The notes under the pieces: generated by a model
Database searches by the model: none
What the model was told of the DNA's origin: nothing
The model's input: the letters and a program-made list of their open reading frames with translations, nothing else
Shown here: piece after piece, positions 12,101 through 22,626 of the stretch
Numbering within the stretch: position 1 is the first letter of the stretch
Layout: each line of letters starts with the position of its first letter
Assembly (NCBI GenBank): GCA_963691705.1
Contig: OY829542.1
Coordinates: forward strand, 33,838,579-33,902,578
Length of the DNA stretch: 64,000 nucleotides
Source of the DNA: Viola odorata
Lineage: Eukaryota; Streptophyta; Magnoliopsida; Malpighiales; Violaceae
Direction of reading: 5' to 3'
Position numbers and translations under genes: made by a program

Positions 12101-12123
12101 AGCTCTCAACGAGAGCACCAATT
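12101..12123 (-). promoter_or_regulatory. Putative primer-binding site of Tat-1 with built-in hairpin
   Basis: Read in element orientation, the sequence just inside the LTR is TTGGTGCTCTCGTTGAGAGC. TGG starts close to the LTR end, as expected for a primer site. GCTCTC and GAGAGC flank GTT, giving a perfect 6-bp stem. I cannot match it to a plant tRNA 3' end from memory. Confidence 0.55.
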
Positions 12124-12685
12124 TGATAAGATTTGGACTTCTGAGGGAAGCGGGGTCGAGATTATGGCCGTCTGAGGTCACTGTTGCGACAGTCCGTCGT
12201 ACATGCAAAGCGCCGGAGGGGGAGCTCCGGCGTAGACACTCCGATGCTTAAGTTAGTATGGCTATAAAATTTGGCAGAGATTTAGGTAGTAATTTTAGTC
12301 TTACCTTTGATCCAGAAATGAAGGGTATTTATAGGCAAAAGAAAGGATGTTACCATAGGGGTGGGCATTATCGAAGGAAGATAACACCCCCGGATGACGT
12401 CATCATGCGCTAGTGAGATGTTATCAGGGTATCCTGACGAGATATCGCCAGTGAGATAGGATATCGTTGACGGGATATCGCCAGTGAGACGTTATCGGGG
12501 TATCCTGGGATAGGATGACGCCGTGTGACCCCCCCTCCCCCCTGGCTGATATCGACCATCCCAGGATTCCTCAACCTAACGTGGGCGGTAGCCGGGTCCT
12601 GTCGCCAGTCAAGGTCTATAGGGATCCGGCTTTGACTTCGGGTGAGAAGACGAATGTACCCTTGGTGTTTCATCAATTGTTATCA
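12124..12685 (-). repeat. 5' LTR of Tat-1 (562 bp)
   Basis: In element orientation it starts TGATAACAATTGATG and ends ATCTTATCA. A TATA box (complement of tatttata) lies at about 12326-12333. TGACGTCA lies upstream of it at 12395-12402. The CGCCGGAG...CTCCGGCG hairpin is at 12211-12232. Ends, hairpin and primer site match the LTRs of Tat-2, Tat-3, Tat-E and Tat-F. Confidence 0.88.
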
Positions 12686-13474
12686 GTGTCTGAGCCAATT
12701 GAGGCCAGAACGGACCAGACGCGTGTGATCGACCTTGTTTCAAGAACTTTAAAATGTTAGCGAGTTTGTGTCAAATTTTGAGCCCAACCGCACGAGCCGT
12801 TTGAGAGAAAGCTCGATGCTATATTTTTGCGAACAGAGTTGTACTCCTACTCAGACTCTTAGACGCGTCAGGCGGCACTTCGTGAGTTATTTTGGACCTA
12901 GAATAGGAACCTTGTTCCCTATATTTTCATATGTTGGCTTTCGTTTGGAATAAGTTTCAGCCCAATCAGACTAGCGGATCAAAAGTTAGCCCTAGTTGAT
13001 ATTTTTATGCGCAGTGTGAACGCAGACAGCGACCGACTTGGAGATTGAGGCCCATTTTGGAGCCCATATGGACGAAAGTTATTCTAAAGCTTCTGGAATG
13101 TTTATTGTAATTATTTGTAATTAATAATTAGAGTAATTAGCTAGTTAGAACTCCTATAGCGAGTAGGAGTAGTATTTCTAGTCTTAGTTTAATTAGAACT
13201 TAAAGTTTGATTGTAACTTGTACTTGGCAATTTGCCTATAAATAGAGCCGATTGTGGTTATTAATAAAACAGGCTGATTTTGATCAAATTGATTGTTATG
13301 ACGTGTGTCTTGTGAAAGAGCTTTGCTCTATAAACCGTTCGTGGACTCGAACAAAAATCCTAAGATCGTGGACTTGATTCTTACCCAAGGTGGCGGTGTC
13401 AGGTGGACTCTTGGAGTACCTTATCCTTGCGAACCTCACTTGTTGATCAGTGGAGTTAGGTGGATTCCTAGCGT
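12686..13474 (+). repeat. Fragment of a plus-strand chromovirus-like LTR (W)
   Basis: The segment has a plant promoter in plus orientation (CCTATAAATAGAGCC, TATA at 13237-13245). It resembles the solo LTR at 16030-17471 around 'agtcttag..aattagaactt ... ttgtaactt'. Tat-1 cuts it on the left and the X1 3' LTR starts at 13475 on the right. TAGCG at 13470-13474 could be the X1 target duplication, but I did not find a convincing partner. Confidence 0.55.
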
Positions 13475-14995
13475 GATACGATCCTAGGTGCATAAGATGC
13501 GTAGCACATGTTTGTGATCTAGTTCGAGACTTGGATTTTGATTTGCGGAAGATAGACTCAACAAGATTGTTCGACCCAGTTAATAACCCGTGTTAACCAA
13601 CCCTAACGAATCTAAGTGAGGTTCTTAATTCGAGTCTCTAACCCTGAACTCAACTTGTGAGAACCAACCTAGAGTAAACGAACTAATGGAATGAACTTTC
13701 AGGTTTTACTTGCTAACCTAATCGAGTGTTCGGACTCAAAGAGGGACAAGGTTCATGCATGAACAATTAAGAGAAATAACTCTGTGCTTGATTATCAAAT
13801 TCGTCTGAAAAAATATAATGAGTTTTTGCGCTCCTTATATAGGCATGCGCTAAACCTACTAGGAATAAAATTACAAATTCTATCCTACTTCTACTCAAAA
13901 TTCTACTTAATGACGAGGGCTTTCGCTTGGCCAGATCGGAAGGTTACCCAGAGCGGGGGATTTCAGAGGACTAGATGTAGCTAGGGTATCATCGCCCCTT
14001 CTTTTTTGTGAGGATTGAGTGTTAACCTTTTCTTGTCCATCTTTTGCATATTTTTGCGACCCTTCATGGGCGTTTGAACAATGGCATATCTGCGGTACCA
14101 GTTCTCTTTGTTGTCGATTTTCTTTTCTGTACTTCTTTTTCTTTTTCTTTTTTCATAGCACGGTCATCGTGTCATTACCATCTCGATTGTGGTGACGGGC
14201 TTTGCCAGGTTCAACTTAACCGCTGCTCGACCCCATCAAGGATGACACTCCTCCAGAAAGAAGTATCTTTCCCACGATGAAAGAGATGACGAATAGGGTC
14301 CTTAGGTCCTATTTCTTGAATCATATAAAAATCAGCGCGATTGGACTCGCGTCAGTTTTGTCGACAGGTTACACGATCTTACTATCGCCTCAAGCGTCAT
14401 CATCTCCGTCAGCCAGAGATATCCTGCACACTCTCGATTAATATAATAAAATTACAAATACTATCCTACTTCTACTCAAAATTCTACTTAAATAATTAAT
14501 TAAACTAATTAAATAAAATCTCTAGAAGTCCTAAAACAATTAAAATAATGAAACGCACGACTGGAATGAAAGTTGAGCCGATGGTCCAAGTCGGATGGCC
14601 TAGGCGCACTCCTTGCGCATGGAAAAGTCGACTCGGGCCATCTCCGAAGTGCCTCGTGCGTTTGAGCCAAAATTCAACCAGCAAATCCCTGACATCCCAA
14701 TCAGTCTTGTATTTCATTCAAGGCTCATGGAATTTTGCTCATGTCCAAGATGGCTCGGGCGTCAAAATTATAGGCTTTATCGAATGCGCACGGTGCGCAT
14801 AGCGCGACGATCAGCAGCGTCACAAGCCGTGGGGCTTTCTCGCATAGCACAACCTCCTCGATGTGAATGAGCTGTGATAACCTCACTTGGATCTCCTTGC
14901 CTCTCGTGCGCGTCATGGGTCCATCGGGGGACAATGGTACAGCTGGCGCAGTGTGCGCATACGATGTGGTAGGGTTGGTGCGAGGATTCACATAA
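13475..14995 (-). repeat. 3' LTR of chromovirus-like X1, with an inserted fragment
   Basis: Element orientation ends CCTAGGATCGTATCA at 13475. The start is placed at 14995, directly after the polypurine tract, by comparison with X2. A reverse-strand TATA (complement of tatatagg) is near 13840. Without the 581 added bases the LTR is about 940 bp. Imperfect palindromes such as TGCGCACGGTGCGCA (14787) mark the upstream (U3) part. The last codons of pol lie inside this LTR. Confidence 0.7.
13864..14491. repeat. 539-bp Tat-1 fragment inserted in the X1 LTR, flanked by a 47-bp direct duplication
   Basis: The 47 bases at 13864-13910 recur at 14445-14491 with one difference. Between them, 13906-14444 is a gap-free copy of 4883-5421. 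The left junction shares CTTAA between donor and target, and the right junction shares a few A/T bases. The insert has no LTR, terminal repeat or poly(A). The 47-bp flanking duplication is far too long for retroviral integrase, so patch or template-switch repair is more likely. Confidence 0.85.
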
Positions 14996-16024
14996 TTTCC
15001 TCCCCCTTCGAAAGGATTCATCCTCCAATCATCACCTATATCAAACAAAGTCAAGTCAGTTACGTTAAACGTAGCACTAACCGAACCATACTTACTAGGC
15101 AGGTCAAGCTTGTAGGCGTTATTGTTGATCTTCTCAACAATTTGAAACGGGCCGTCGCCTCTTACGGATATCTTTCCTCGTCGTTGGGCTAGAAACCATT
15201 CTTGGCGTAAGTTCAGCCAAACCCAATCACCTACTTTGAAGGATACCATAGTCCTTCCATGATTCCTCTTATGCTCCACCTTCGCATTCATCCGCTAAAT
15301 GTTGCGTTTGGCTTGCTCATGAATTTTCCTCACAAAATCTGCCTTCTTTACTCCATCTAAACTAGTAATATCACTTAAAGGCAAAGGGGTTAAATCCAAT
15401 GGAGTCTTAGGATTAAAGCCATACACAATCTCAAAAGGTGAATAATGAGTACTCAAATGAATAGAACGGTTATAAGAAAACTTAATAAAAGGCAAATGAT
15501 CAACCCAAGTAGAAACATGCTTATTAACCAAAGTGCGCAATAAGGATCCTAAAGTTCTATTAACCACCTCGGTTTGTCCATCGATTTGTGGATGACAATA
15601 TGTCGAATAAAGCAACTTCGTACTGAATTTATTCCACAAAACCCTCCAAAAATGGCTAAGGAACTTACCATCACGATTGCTAACAATAGTTGAAGGTACC
15701 TCATGTAGATGCACCACTTCCTTGAAAACTAAGTTAGCAATATAGGTCGCCTAGGAATAAAATGTGACATCTTTGAAAATCAATCGACCACCACAAAAAT
15801 ACTATCCTTCCCTCGCCTAGACTTAGGCAGCCCTATAACAAAATCCATGGATAAATCGGTCCAAGGGTGGGAAGGTACGGGTAAAGGTATGTACTTGCCA
15901 TGGTTAGAAACCCTAGATTTAGCCCACACTGAAGTAGGCAATGGGCCGCTTCTCTTGCATAAGGACAACACCAATCCCAATCCCACTCGCGTCACACTCA
16001 ACTTCAAACGCCTTGTCGAAGTCC
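14899..16024 (-). pseudogene. X1 integrase and end of RNase H, with internal deletion
   Basis: Reading leftward, the RNase H start ([19 protein letters not shown] ... KRPIAYFS, 16122-15919) jumps directly into the integrase core entrance ([13 protein letters not shown] ... [18 protein letters not shown]). Most of RNase H and the integrase zinc finger are therefore deleted. The core continues in 15717-15295 ([27 protein letters not shown]). The C-terminal GPY-type module is in 15291 onward (GDGPFQIVEKINNNAYKLDL, ATFNVTDL). No chromodomain is recognisable. The final tail GPMTRTRGKE is encoded beyond the LTR boundary at 14995. Confidence 0.8.
14996..15008 (-). promoter_or_regulatory. Polypurine tract of X1
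   Basis: In element orientation AAGGGGGAGGAAA lies immediately before the 3' LTR. The same tract (AAGGGGGAGGGAA) precedes the LTR of X2 at 22627-22639. Confidence 0.72.
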
Positions 16025-16029
16025 GGTAG

Positions 16030-17471
16030 TGATACGATCCTAGGAACCTCGCAAACCCTAGTGAGGTTAATTGATGAGTCGCGAGCGGCCAAGGGGTTAG
16101 AGCATGCGAGAGAACATGCCAAGAGAGCTATGGAGAGCCTAGTGAGGTTAGCAAGAGCTCATAGGGTAGAGTTGAAGGTCAACGCATGATGGAGACGCGC
16201 GCTAGGATGGCAATGCGCAAAGCGCATACGCATGGAGATGCAATAGAGTCAGACTGAGCCAAGAGGATGAAGATCAATTTTTATTTGACTTCTGGATATA
16301 ATACAAGACCCTTCTATGTGTTAGGAAGGACGAGGCCAAATTTTAGGTCAATCGGACGTGGGGATCAAAAGTTGGCCTGAGTTAACTTTCAGTCAAGTGT
16401 TAGGCGCGAGCATAAGGACATAGGCGGACTAACTTCGAGCCAAAATGCAAACCACTCAAGGGTTTGGACTAATTCTAATTGAAATATATTTCTAAGTCTG
16501 AAGAGCAGTTCGGGTTCAAGTTTGGGCTGGAACGCACGAGCAGAATGGCAGATGGCCTATGAAGAGTTTACGTCAGACAAGGAGACTAGGAGTCAAGGTG
16601 CGACTTGACTAAGTAAGCGATTTCAAGCTTAGTCAAGATTCGATTAAGGAGAAGAGTCTCGTGGGAGTTAGATAGAGTAAATAATTTTATTTATTTTATT
16701 TAATTAATGGAGTTAGAGTTTAGTTAGAGTTAGGAATTCTAGTCTTAGTCAAATTAGAACTTGTAAGTTAACTAGTATTGTAACTCTTGTACATTGGCGC
16801 CTATTTAAAGGCAGCGTTTGTTATTAATTAATCAGATCAGAGTTTCCATAAATTCCATATACCAATTAATCTGTTTCTCCCTTCTAACTTCTTATTCTCT
16901 TGACCTCGCGGAGCAAGCCGCTTATCTTGTGTAACTTAATCGTGGCATTACAGGGCTAGCGTGGAAAGTGCGGTTTGGGCGTGACTCGTATGGAATTTTT
17001 AGATTCAAATGTGGAAGGTGTGTGAGAAGTGTATTGCTAAACTCGCGTGGCATTTATGGAGATAAGCGTGGGAGGTGCGGGAGTTGGTGAGCGTTACCTA
17101 GAGTGGTACTTACGGAGATACGTGTGGAAGGGGCACAAGGGATCATGTTGGCATTCACGAGGCTGAGCATTGTTGCTAGCATTCATGGGGCTGAATGTTA
17201 GTGTGGCTTTCGTTCACGAGGCTGAGCGTTAGTGTGCGGGCGTGCTACGGGGCTAATCGTTTGTGGAGATTGTGGCTTTGCTCAAATGGAGTTTTGCAAG
17301 TCATTAACCTCAACTTATCCAAGACTCAAGAGAGCAATCCAAAGGTGGATTCCTTCAACAACAAGTGTAATGTGGGATCTTACGATATATTCCGCATTCC
17401 GATCCTATAGAAGAACTAGATCGTAATGGTTGGTCGTGGGTGTCTATCATTGGCATCCGAGGATCTTATCA
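16030..17471 (+). repeat. Solo LTR (1442 bp), chromovirus-like, inserted in X1 pol
   Basis: The ends are TGATACGATCCTAGG and GGATCTTATCA, flanked by a perfect 5-bp duplication GGTAG (16025-16029, 17472-17476). Removing it with one GGTAG rejoins the X1 frame between [12 protein letters not shown] RT/RNase H linker sequences. A plus-strand TATA-like box (cctatttaaagg) lies near 16801. The start, up to CTCGCAAACCCTA, resembles the X2 LTR start, so it belongs to the same family in opposite orientation. Confidence 0.88.
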
Positions 17472-17476
17472 GGTAG

Positions 17477-18779
17477 GGCTAAGATGGGCGCCGAACACAA
17501 GCGATCCTTAAACGTTCGGAATGCTTCCTCTTGTGGCTGCTCCCACTTGAAAGAATTTTTTTTCTTAGTTAGTTCATTCAATGGTGCCGCAATAGCACTG
17601 AAATTCTCAACGAAGCGCCTATAAAAGCTCGCAAGGCCATGGAATGAGCGCATGTCGCTAACGCTCTTTGAAGTCAGGCACTCTTTGATTGCCTTGATCT
17701 TCTCATCATCAACCTTCACACCTTCTACACTGACAATAAAACCAAGAAAACCAACTTGCTCTAAAGCAAAAGAACACTTAGTTAGCTTAGCATACAATTG
17801 TTGCTCGCGCAATGTAAGAAAAAATTCCCTAAGGTGAGAAACATGCTCATCAATTGATTTGCTATAAATAAATATATCATCAAAATAAACCACAACAAAT
17901 CTACCAATAAAATGCCTAAGAACATGATTCATTAACCTTATAAAAGTACTAGGTGCGTTAGTCAATCCAAACGGCATTACCATCCACTCGTATAAGCCAT
18001 ACTTAGACTTAAAAGTCATTTTCCATTCATCACCCTCTTTCATGCAAATTTGGTGATAGCCACTCATTAAATCAATCTTAGAAAATATTTTAGTACCACT
18101 CAATTCATCAAGCATACATCTAAATGAGGAATAGGGTGTCGATACTTTACAGTGATTTTATTCACCGCTCGACAGTCGACACACATGCGCAAAGTTTCAT
18201 CCTTCTTCGGAACTAAGATACGGGAATGACACATGGAGATAAGCTCCCTCTCACATAGCCACGGCTAAGTAATTCATCCACTTTCATTTGTAGCTCCTTC
18301 ATTTCCTCAGGGTTACTCCTATAGGCTGGACGGTTAGGAATTATAGAGTCGGGCACAAAGTAAATTTGATGTTCGATCCCATGGATTGGAGGCAAACTCA
18401 GAGGCATCTCATTGGGCAAAACATCCTTAAATTCCTGCAAAAGATTAGCAATACGAACATGCAAATAACTTGAAGGGTTAGGGTTAGAAGAATTTAAGCA
18501 AAATGCTTTAAAGCGAAGAAGAATTAGGGGACGACTGGCGCCAAAACTAGATTTTTGTAAAATCAACGCTTGCCTCACTTCTCTCCCTTTGGAGAATATA
18601 TTCAATTTCTTTTGCTCACCTTCTCCCACTCTAGCATGCTCACTCTTTTCATGCGTGTGTTTTCCTCTCGCATGCTCTCTCTTTTCATGCGGGATTTTTA
18701 TTTCACAATCGCTCTTTCTATGCTTACTCTTTTCATAGGGGCTATTTTTCCTCTCTTTTCCTATGATCATTGTGTTCAT
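17477..18779 (-). pseudogene. X1 reverse transcriptase, broken
   Basis: The fragment 18779-18213 is the protease-RT linker, ending in FKDVLPNEMPLSLPPIHGIEH and the RT entry (RSNPEEMKELQMKVDELLSRG). Between 18213 and 18115 the frame is lost around the RT finger region. The fragment from 18115 holds [21 protein letters not shown] and the catalytic box [12 protein letters not shown], with both Asp residues intact. It ends in the RT thumb and RNase H entry ([19 protein letters not shown]). The open copy in Z (63361-64000) aligns throughout. Confidence 0.85.
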
Positions 18780-18810
18780 AGGGGCTGTTTAGACACTCCT
18801 TTTCTTTTCC

Positions 18811-19219
18811 CTAAAGTTTTCTCATAATCTCAAATTCAGCATATGATTTTTCTAACCGTTGTTGGTCCTCAAAAACTTGACTTGGTGTTAAAGGAGCAAG
18901 TGTGAATTTCTGCCCATCTTTCACAAGCTTGTACCGATTGCTCCTTCCTTCGTGATTGGCTTCTCTATCAAACTGCCACGGCCGTTCAAGCAATATATGG
19001 CTTGAATGGATTAGAACGACATCACAAAGTATCTCATCATTGTACTTACCAATGGAGAACGCTACTAGAACTTGTCGTGTAACCTTCAATTTGCTCCCTT
19101 CGTTCATCCATTGTAGTGCGTATGATTTTGGATGTTTCACAGTTGGTAAGTCCAACTTATGCACTAATAAGGTACTCGCACAATTGGTGCAACTCCCATT
19201 ATCAATGATTAATGCACAA
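18811..19219 (-). pseudogene. X1 retropepsin-like protease, split by a solo LTR
   Basis: The motif ALIIDNGSCTNCASTLL (D-N-G active site) is followed by LLERPWQFDREANHEG, as in Z. The codons just before it lie on the far side of the solo LTR 19225-20679, at 20685. Removing that LTR and one TSD restores the frame. The domain would cleave the polyprotein in an intact element. Confidence 0.82.
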
Positions 19220-19224
19220 ACCTT

Positions 19225-20679
19225 TGATAGCATGTGTTTTATATATATTTTTCTCTTCAATTTCACTCTTTATTCTAGCATGATACTGCTGATTTGCCTA
19301 TATTTCTTTACTTTTAGCAGATCTGGGCATTGAGAAGGAAATTCGCAGAAGTATACACTTTCAGCCAAATTTTGACGGAAGTTAAACATCTAGACCTCAC
19401 TGCCAAATTCTGCGTCTACGCCTCACTGTAGATCGTCATGCCCTAGATGTCTGGCAGATTCTAGAATATTCCCTTTTCGACCAACGAATACACTCCTTGT
19501 GTGGGTTCTCCTCTCTCTTAGCTGTATTTTGTCTTTTTGTGGGATGGAGAGTATTTAAGCCTTAGTTTTAGGGTTTTTAGGGGAACTTTTGGCAACCACT
19601 CTTACACATTCCTTTTCTTTAGTTTTTCTTTGGGATTTGTTCCTCCCTTTTATTACTAGAGCTGCCACCAGCCACCAATTCTCCTTCAAACGGGAGCTTT
19701 TAGCTCCGGCCTATATTTATTAAGTTTTTATTTTCCTTTATTGCATCTTCTCTCTTTCATGTTATTTATTAGATCTGTTTTTATTTGTTTATTTACTAGC
19801 ATGAGCGGCGAAGCTCATCCACTTAACAAGGGTATTTTTAGGGTTGCAAAGGGGTAGTCACGAGGCCAAATCGTGATTTTTATATTCTTATTGTTGTATT
19901 TGTTTGTTTGCTATTTTTATTATTAGATCTAGTTGGTTTTATTAGGAGCTTGATCACCTGCTAGTTTACCTACTTAGATCTCTGTCATTTCTCTGGTTAT
20001 AACTAACGCGAAGCCTTAGAATAGAGTAGACACTAAACGGATTGTCATTAGCTTGGTCTGTTATGTCTAGGGCAAGTGAGCAATCAGGGCAGTGTCGCGA
20101 GTCTGACAAGCTGAGAGGTATTTCACCCTGGATGTGTCTTTCCTCCTCTTCATAGGAATTTTTAGTATTACCTCCCCGCCCCATGCTTGGGAGGATGGCG
20201 AAGTGTCAAGGCTACCTCATATGTGAAAACGGGGGGTAGCTTCTCTTATGAAGGAAAGCAAGGGGCCTAAACGTACCTGGCCCCCATAGCACGTCTACGA
20301 CATAGGAATAGAATATTTGTGCGCCGATGACTGACTAGGCCTCGACGTAACCCAAGATAATCCCTTGCTAAGATCTCCCCTTATTGATTTTATCTCACTT
20401 AATCTTCTGTTTATTTTGTTTACGATTGTTATTTCTGTTAATTTAGTTATTTCTGCCCTTGTTAGTTGTCTTGCCCTCGATCTCTTTTGGTTAACCAGTT
20501 TAACCAACAAACCCCCCTTATGTTACTCTTTTGGTTGCATTTGTCTTGTCATACATCTAGGGCAAGTTGTCGTCTTTCATTCCCTGTGGATCGACCCTAT
20601 TACCACTGTATACAAATTAATTTGTGTATCTAGGACTCAGGATTTAATATTATTTTTGACCCGTTTCGACGGCATGTCA
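19225..20679 (+). repeat. Solo LTR (1455 bp), Athila-like, inserted in X1 protease
   Basis: It begins TGATAGCATGTG and ends TTTCGACGGCATGTCA, flanked by a perfect ACCTT duplication (19220-19224, 20680-20684). The downstream part reads CCCTGTGGATCGACCCTA and ends in TTTTTGACCCGTTTCGACGG, a pattern I associate with Athila-type LTRs. The end resembles the Athila LTR end at 44941. A TATA-like box (gtatttaagcc) is near 19549. Confidence 0.88.
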
Positions 20680-20684
20680 ACCTT

Positions 20685-21615
20685 CTTGGAAACCACACAA
20701 CGGGTATGGAACAAATTCTCTCTTTGTTCCTCTTCCCATACTTCGGCCTTGGCTTGAGCGCTAAGGTTGCGCCTAACCACTAATGACAACATATGTTCCA
20801 TTGGTTCACCCTCATCCGAATTCTCCTCTCCAACTCCCTCCTCCGCTCTCTCGGACTCCTCAACCTCTCGATCATCATCTGAATCTAGGTCACCGTTGTC
20901 CCGAATTAGCAAAACACACTTATTAGGGCATTCGACTTGCCTATGTCCTTGGCCGGCATATTTGAAGTGAATAATATCCTTTGTGGGGATTTTATTTGCC
21001 GAATTGGGTGCTAGATTATTGTTTTAAGGGCGAGTGGGGGTTTGGGCAGCCGTCACACCCTTGGTGTTGTAGCTATAGGGCAACACCTTAGGTGGCTCCT
21101 TTGCGCTCTTGATATCCCGTACCCAAGGCATCTTCTTTCATGATGCGGTTCTTGAGTTAGCCGAAGTAGTTTGGTTGTAGGAGGGTCGTGTCTTGCACTG
21201 CCTCTCTATCTTAATGGCCATATGTAGCATCTCCTCCAAACTAGTGTCATGCATAAGTTCCAACGCAATGGCTATGTCTCGGTTGAGCCCATTGAGGAAC
21301 CGAGCCATTGTGGCTTCTTCGTCCTCAACCACTTGCGCTCTAGCTAGCGTTATCTCCATCTCGTTGAAGTATTCTCCCACGCTCCTACTGCCTTGTGTCA
21401 TGGTCTGCAACCATTGATGAAGGTCACGGTGGAAGTAAGCGAGAACAAATCATCTCCGCATTAGGGTTGTCATCTCTACCCATGTACGAATCAGACCCGC
21501 TCCAACCCTTTGCCTTGTGTTATTAAGTTGGTCCCACCAATGAATAACATACCCACTGAATTTGATAGAAGCCAACTTAATTTTCTTGTCCTCCGAATAA
21601 TTATGGCAAAGAACA
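20685..21615 (-). pseudogene. X1 gag, decayed
   Basis: From right to left the fragment has a degenerate capsid region (IHWWDQL-like and LAYFHRDLHQW, with stops), then QGSRSVGEYFNEMEITLARAQ (21410-21138). A zinc knuckle region follows in which both leading cysteines are lost (HFKYAGQGHRQVEC instead of the CFKC type). An acidic stretch (20912-20685) runs into the protease. Upstream of 21615 the expected gag N-terminus is absent, so the 5' part is deleted or replaced. Confidence 0.78.
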
Positions 21616-22129
21616 AATCACTCACAAGTTCCTGCAATTGTTCACACGTAAACGTTAGTTACTCAAGAGTTTCAATGAAAGCTTCCAATAAGACACCCAA
21701 AGATAACTAGCTTCGAAGTAAATTTGGATGTCGAATACTAGAGTAGTTGCAAGAGCGATCAACTAGACAATTATTCAACAAGAATTAGAAAGCAATTTTA
21801 TGGAATCAAGGAAAGCTCAAAGTGACTCGGATGGTTCAAACAATTCACCCAACAGTGAAATAATGAGTGTGTGCGAATTAGGGTTTGCGATTTGCAAATT
21901 AGGTATCTCTTAATTCTGGCCACCAAATTGAATGATTCTTTTTGCAATAGCTCTGAAATAACCTCTAGATATAGAAACCTTAGATCGACCTGACACACAA
22001 ATAACTAACACATGGGACGCATGGACATTGATTTATATCGGGTAGAAGAAGAATTAATCTCAACAAAGAAAACTTGAAACGTAAATGATAACTTACCAAA
22101 CCTTATAACGCCTTTGCTCCGCTACCAAC
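21616..22129 (-). other. X1 leader and putative primer-binding site
   Basis: No ORF of note lies here. In element orientation TTGGTAGCGGAGCAAAGG follows the LTR end at 22130. Z has GGTAGCGGAGCAAAGG at the same place (60446). It differs at two of twelve positions from the initiator-Met type site TGGTATCAGAGC. Leader sequence follows (tttgttgagatt, as in Z near 60510). The segment from about 21616 to 21990 is not assignable. Confidence 0.6.
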
Positions 22130-22626
22130 TGATCTAAATCAACTGCTCCACAAAATAAATGTTACAAGGTTGGGCACTTGAAGAAACCTCACATGAACAC
22201 ACTTGGTCCTCTTGAATGCGCCTGTTGAGCTTATACGCACCCTTGGTGCATGCGATTAGGTCACTCCGAGTCATCTTGCAATCTACCTGTGCGATTGACC
22301 CCAAACTTGGACACGACTCTCCTAAGATCCCAAACGTTCTTGTATTTATGCTAGAGTAATGATCAAAGTTCATCTTCCATGATTTGGCTCGGACGGTCTT
22401 CTTAGGCGCATCCGTTGGTGCTTGTGAATGCACTATGTGCATCCTTCGTGCTTCAGCTCAGTCTGCTCATGCCTTGGCCCTTGTCTCCATGCACGAGGTC
22501 TGTCTTAACCTCTCTTGAGCCCTCGCTGTATCCTTGTCACACTCTCTTGCCTTCCTTGGCTCTAGTTGCTTGGCGCGCGCATGTGTGGCATGCGACGAAT
22601 TAGGGTTTGTGCGAGGATTAACATCA
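22130..22626 (-). repeat. Single LTR shared between X2 (3' side) and X1 (5' side)
   Basis: On its right is the X2 polypurine tract (22627-22639). On its left is the X1 primer site. In element orientation it starts TGATGTTAATCC and ends ATTTAGATCA. At 497 bp it is about half the length of the other family LTRs, so it carries an internal deletion. One LTR bordered by a polypurine tract and a primer site is what unequal recombination between two elements leaves. Confidence 0.68.

Larger units (their letters stand above)
1..12685 (-). mobile_element. Tat-1: Ty3/gypsy Tat-lineage retrotransposon, left (3') end outside the window
   Basis: The element reads leftward: 5' LTR 12124-12685, primer site near 12101-12123, gag-pol 12037 to 6220, a tandem-repeat zone, then two plus-strand accessory genes running off the left edge. 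This order (gag-pol, repeats, extra ORFs on the opposite strand, 3' LTR) is typical of the plant Tat lineage. The 3' LTR is not in view. Its 5' LTR ends at 12685 and is followed by GTGTC, the expected 5-bp target duplication, which cannot be checked without the left end. Stops and frameshifts throughout gag-pol mean this copy cannot encode its own replication proteins. Confidence 0.88.

Noticed and set aside
13470..13474. TAGCG as proven target duplication of X1
   Set aside because: I found no matching TAGCG next to an LTR end on the far side; X2 fusion and later deletions obscure it.
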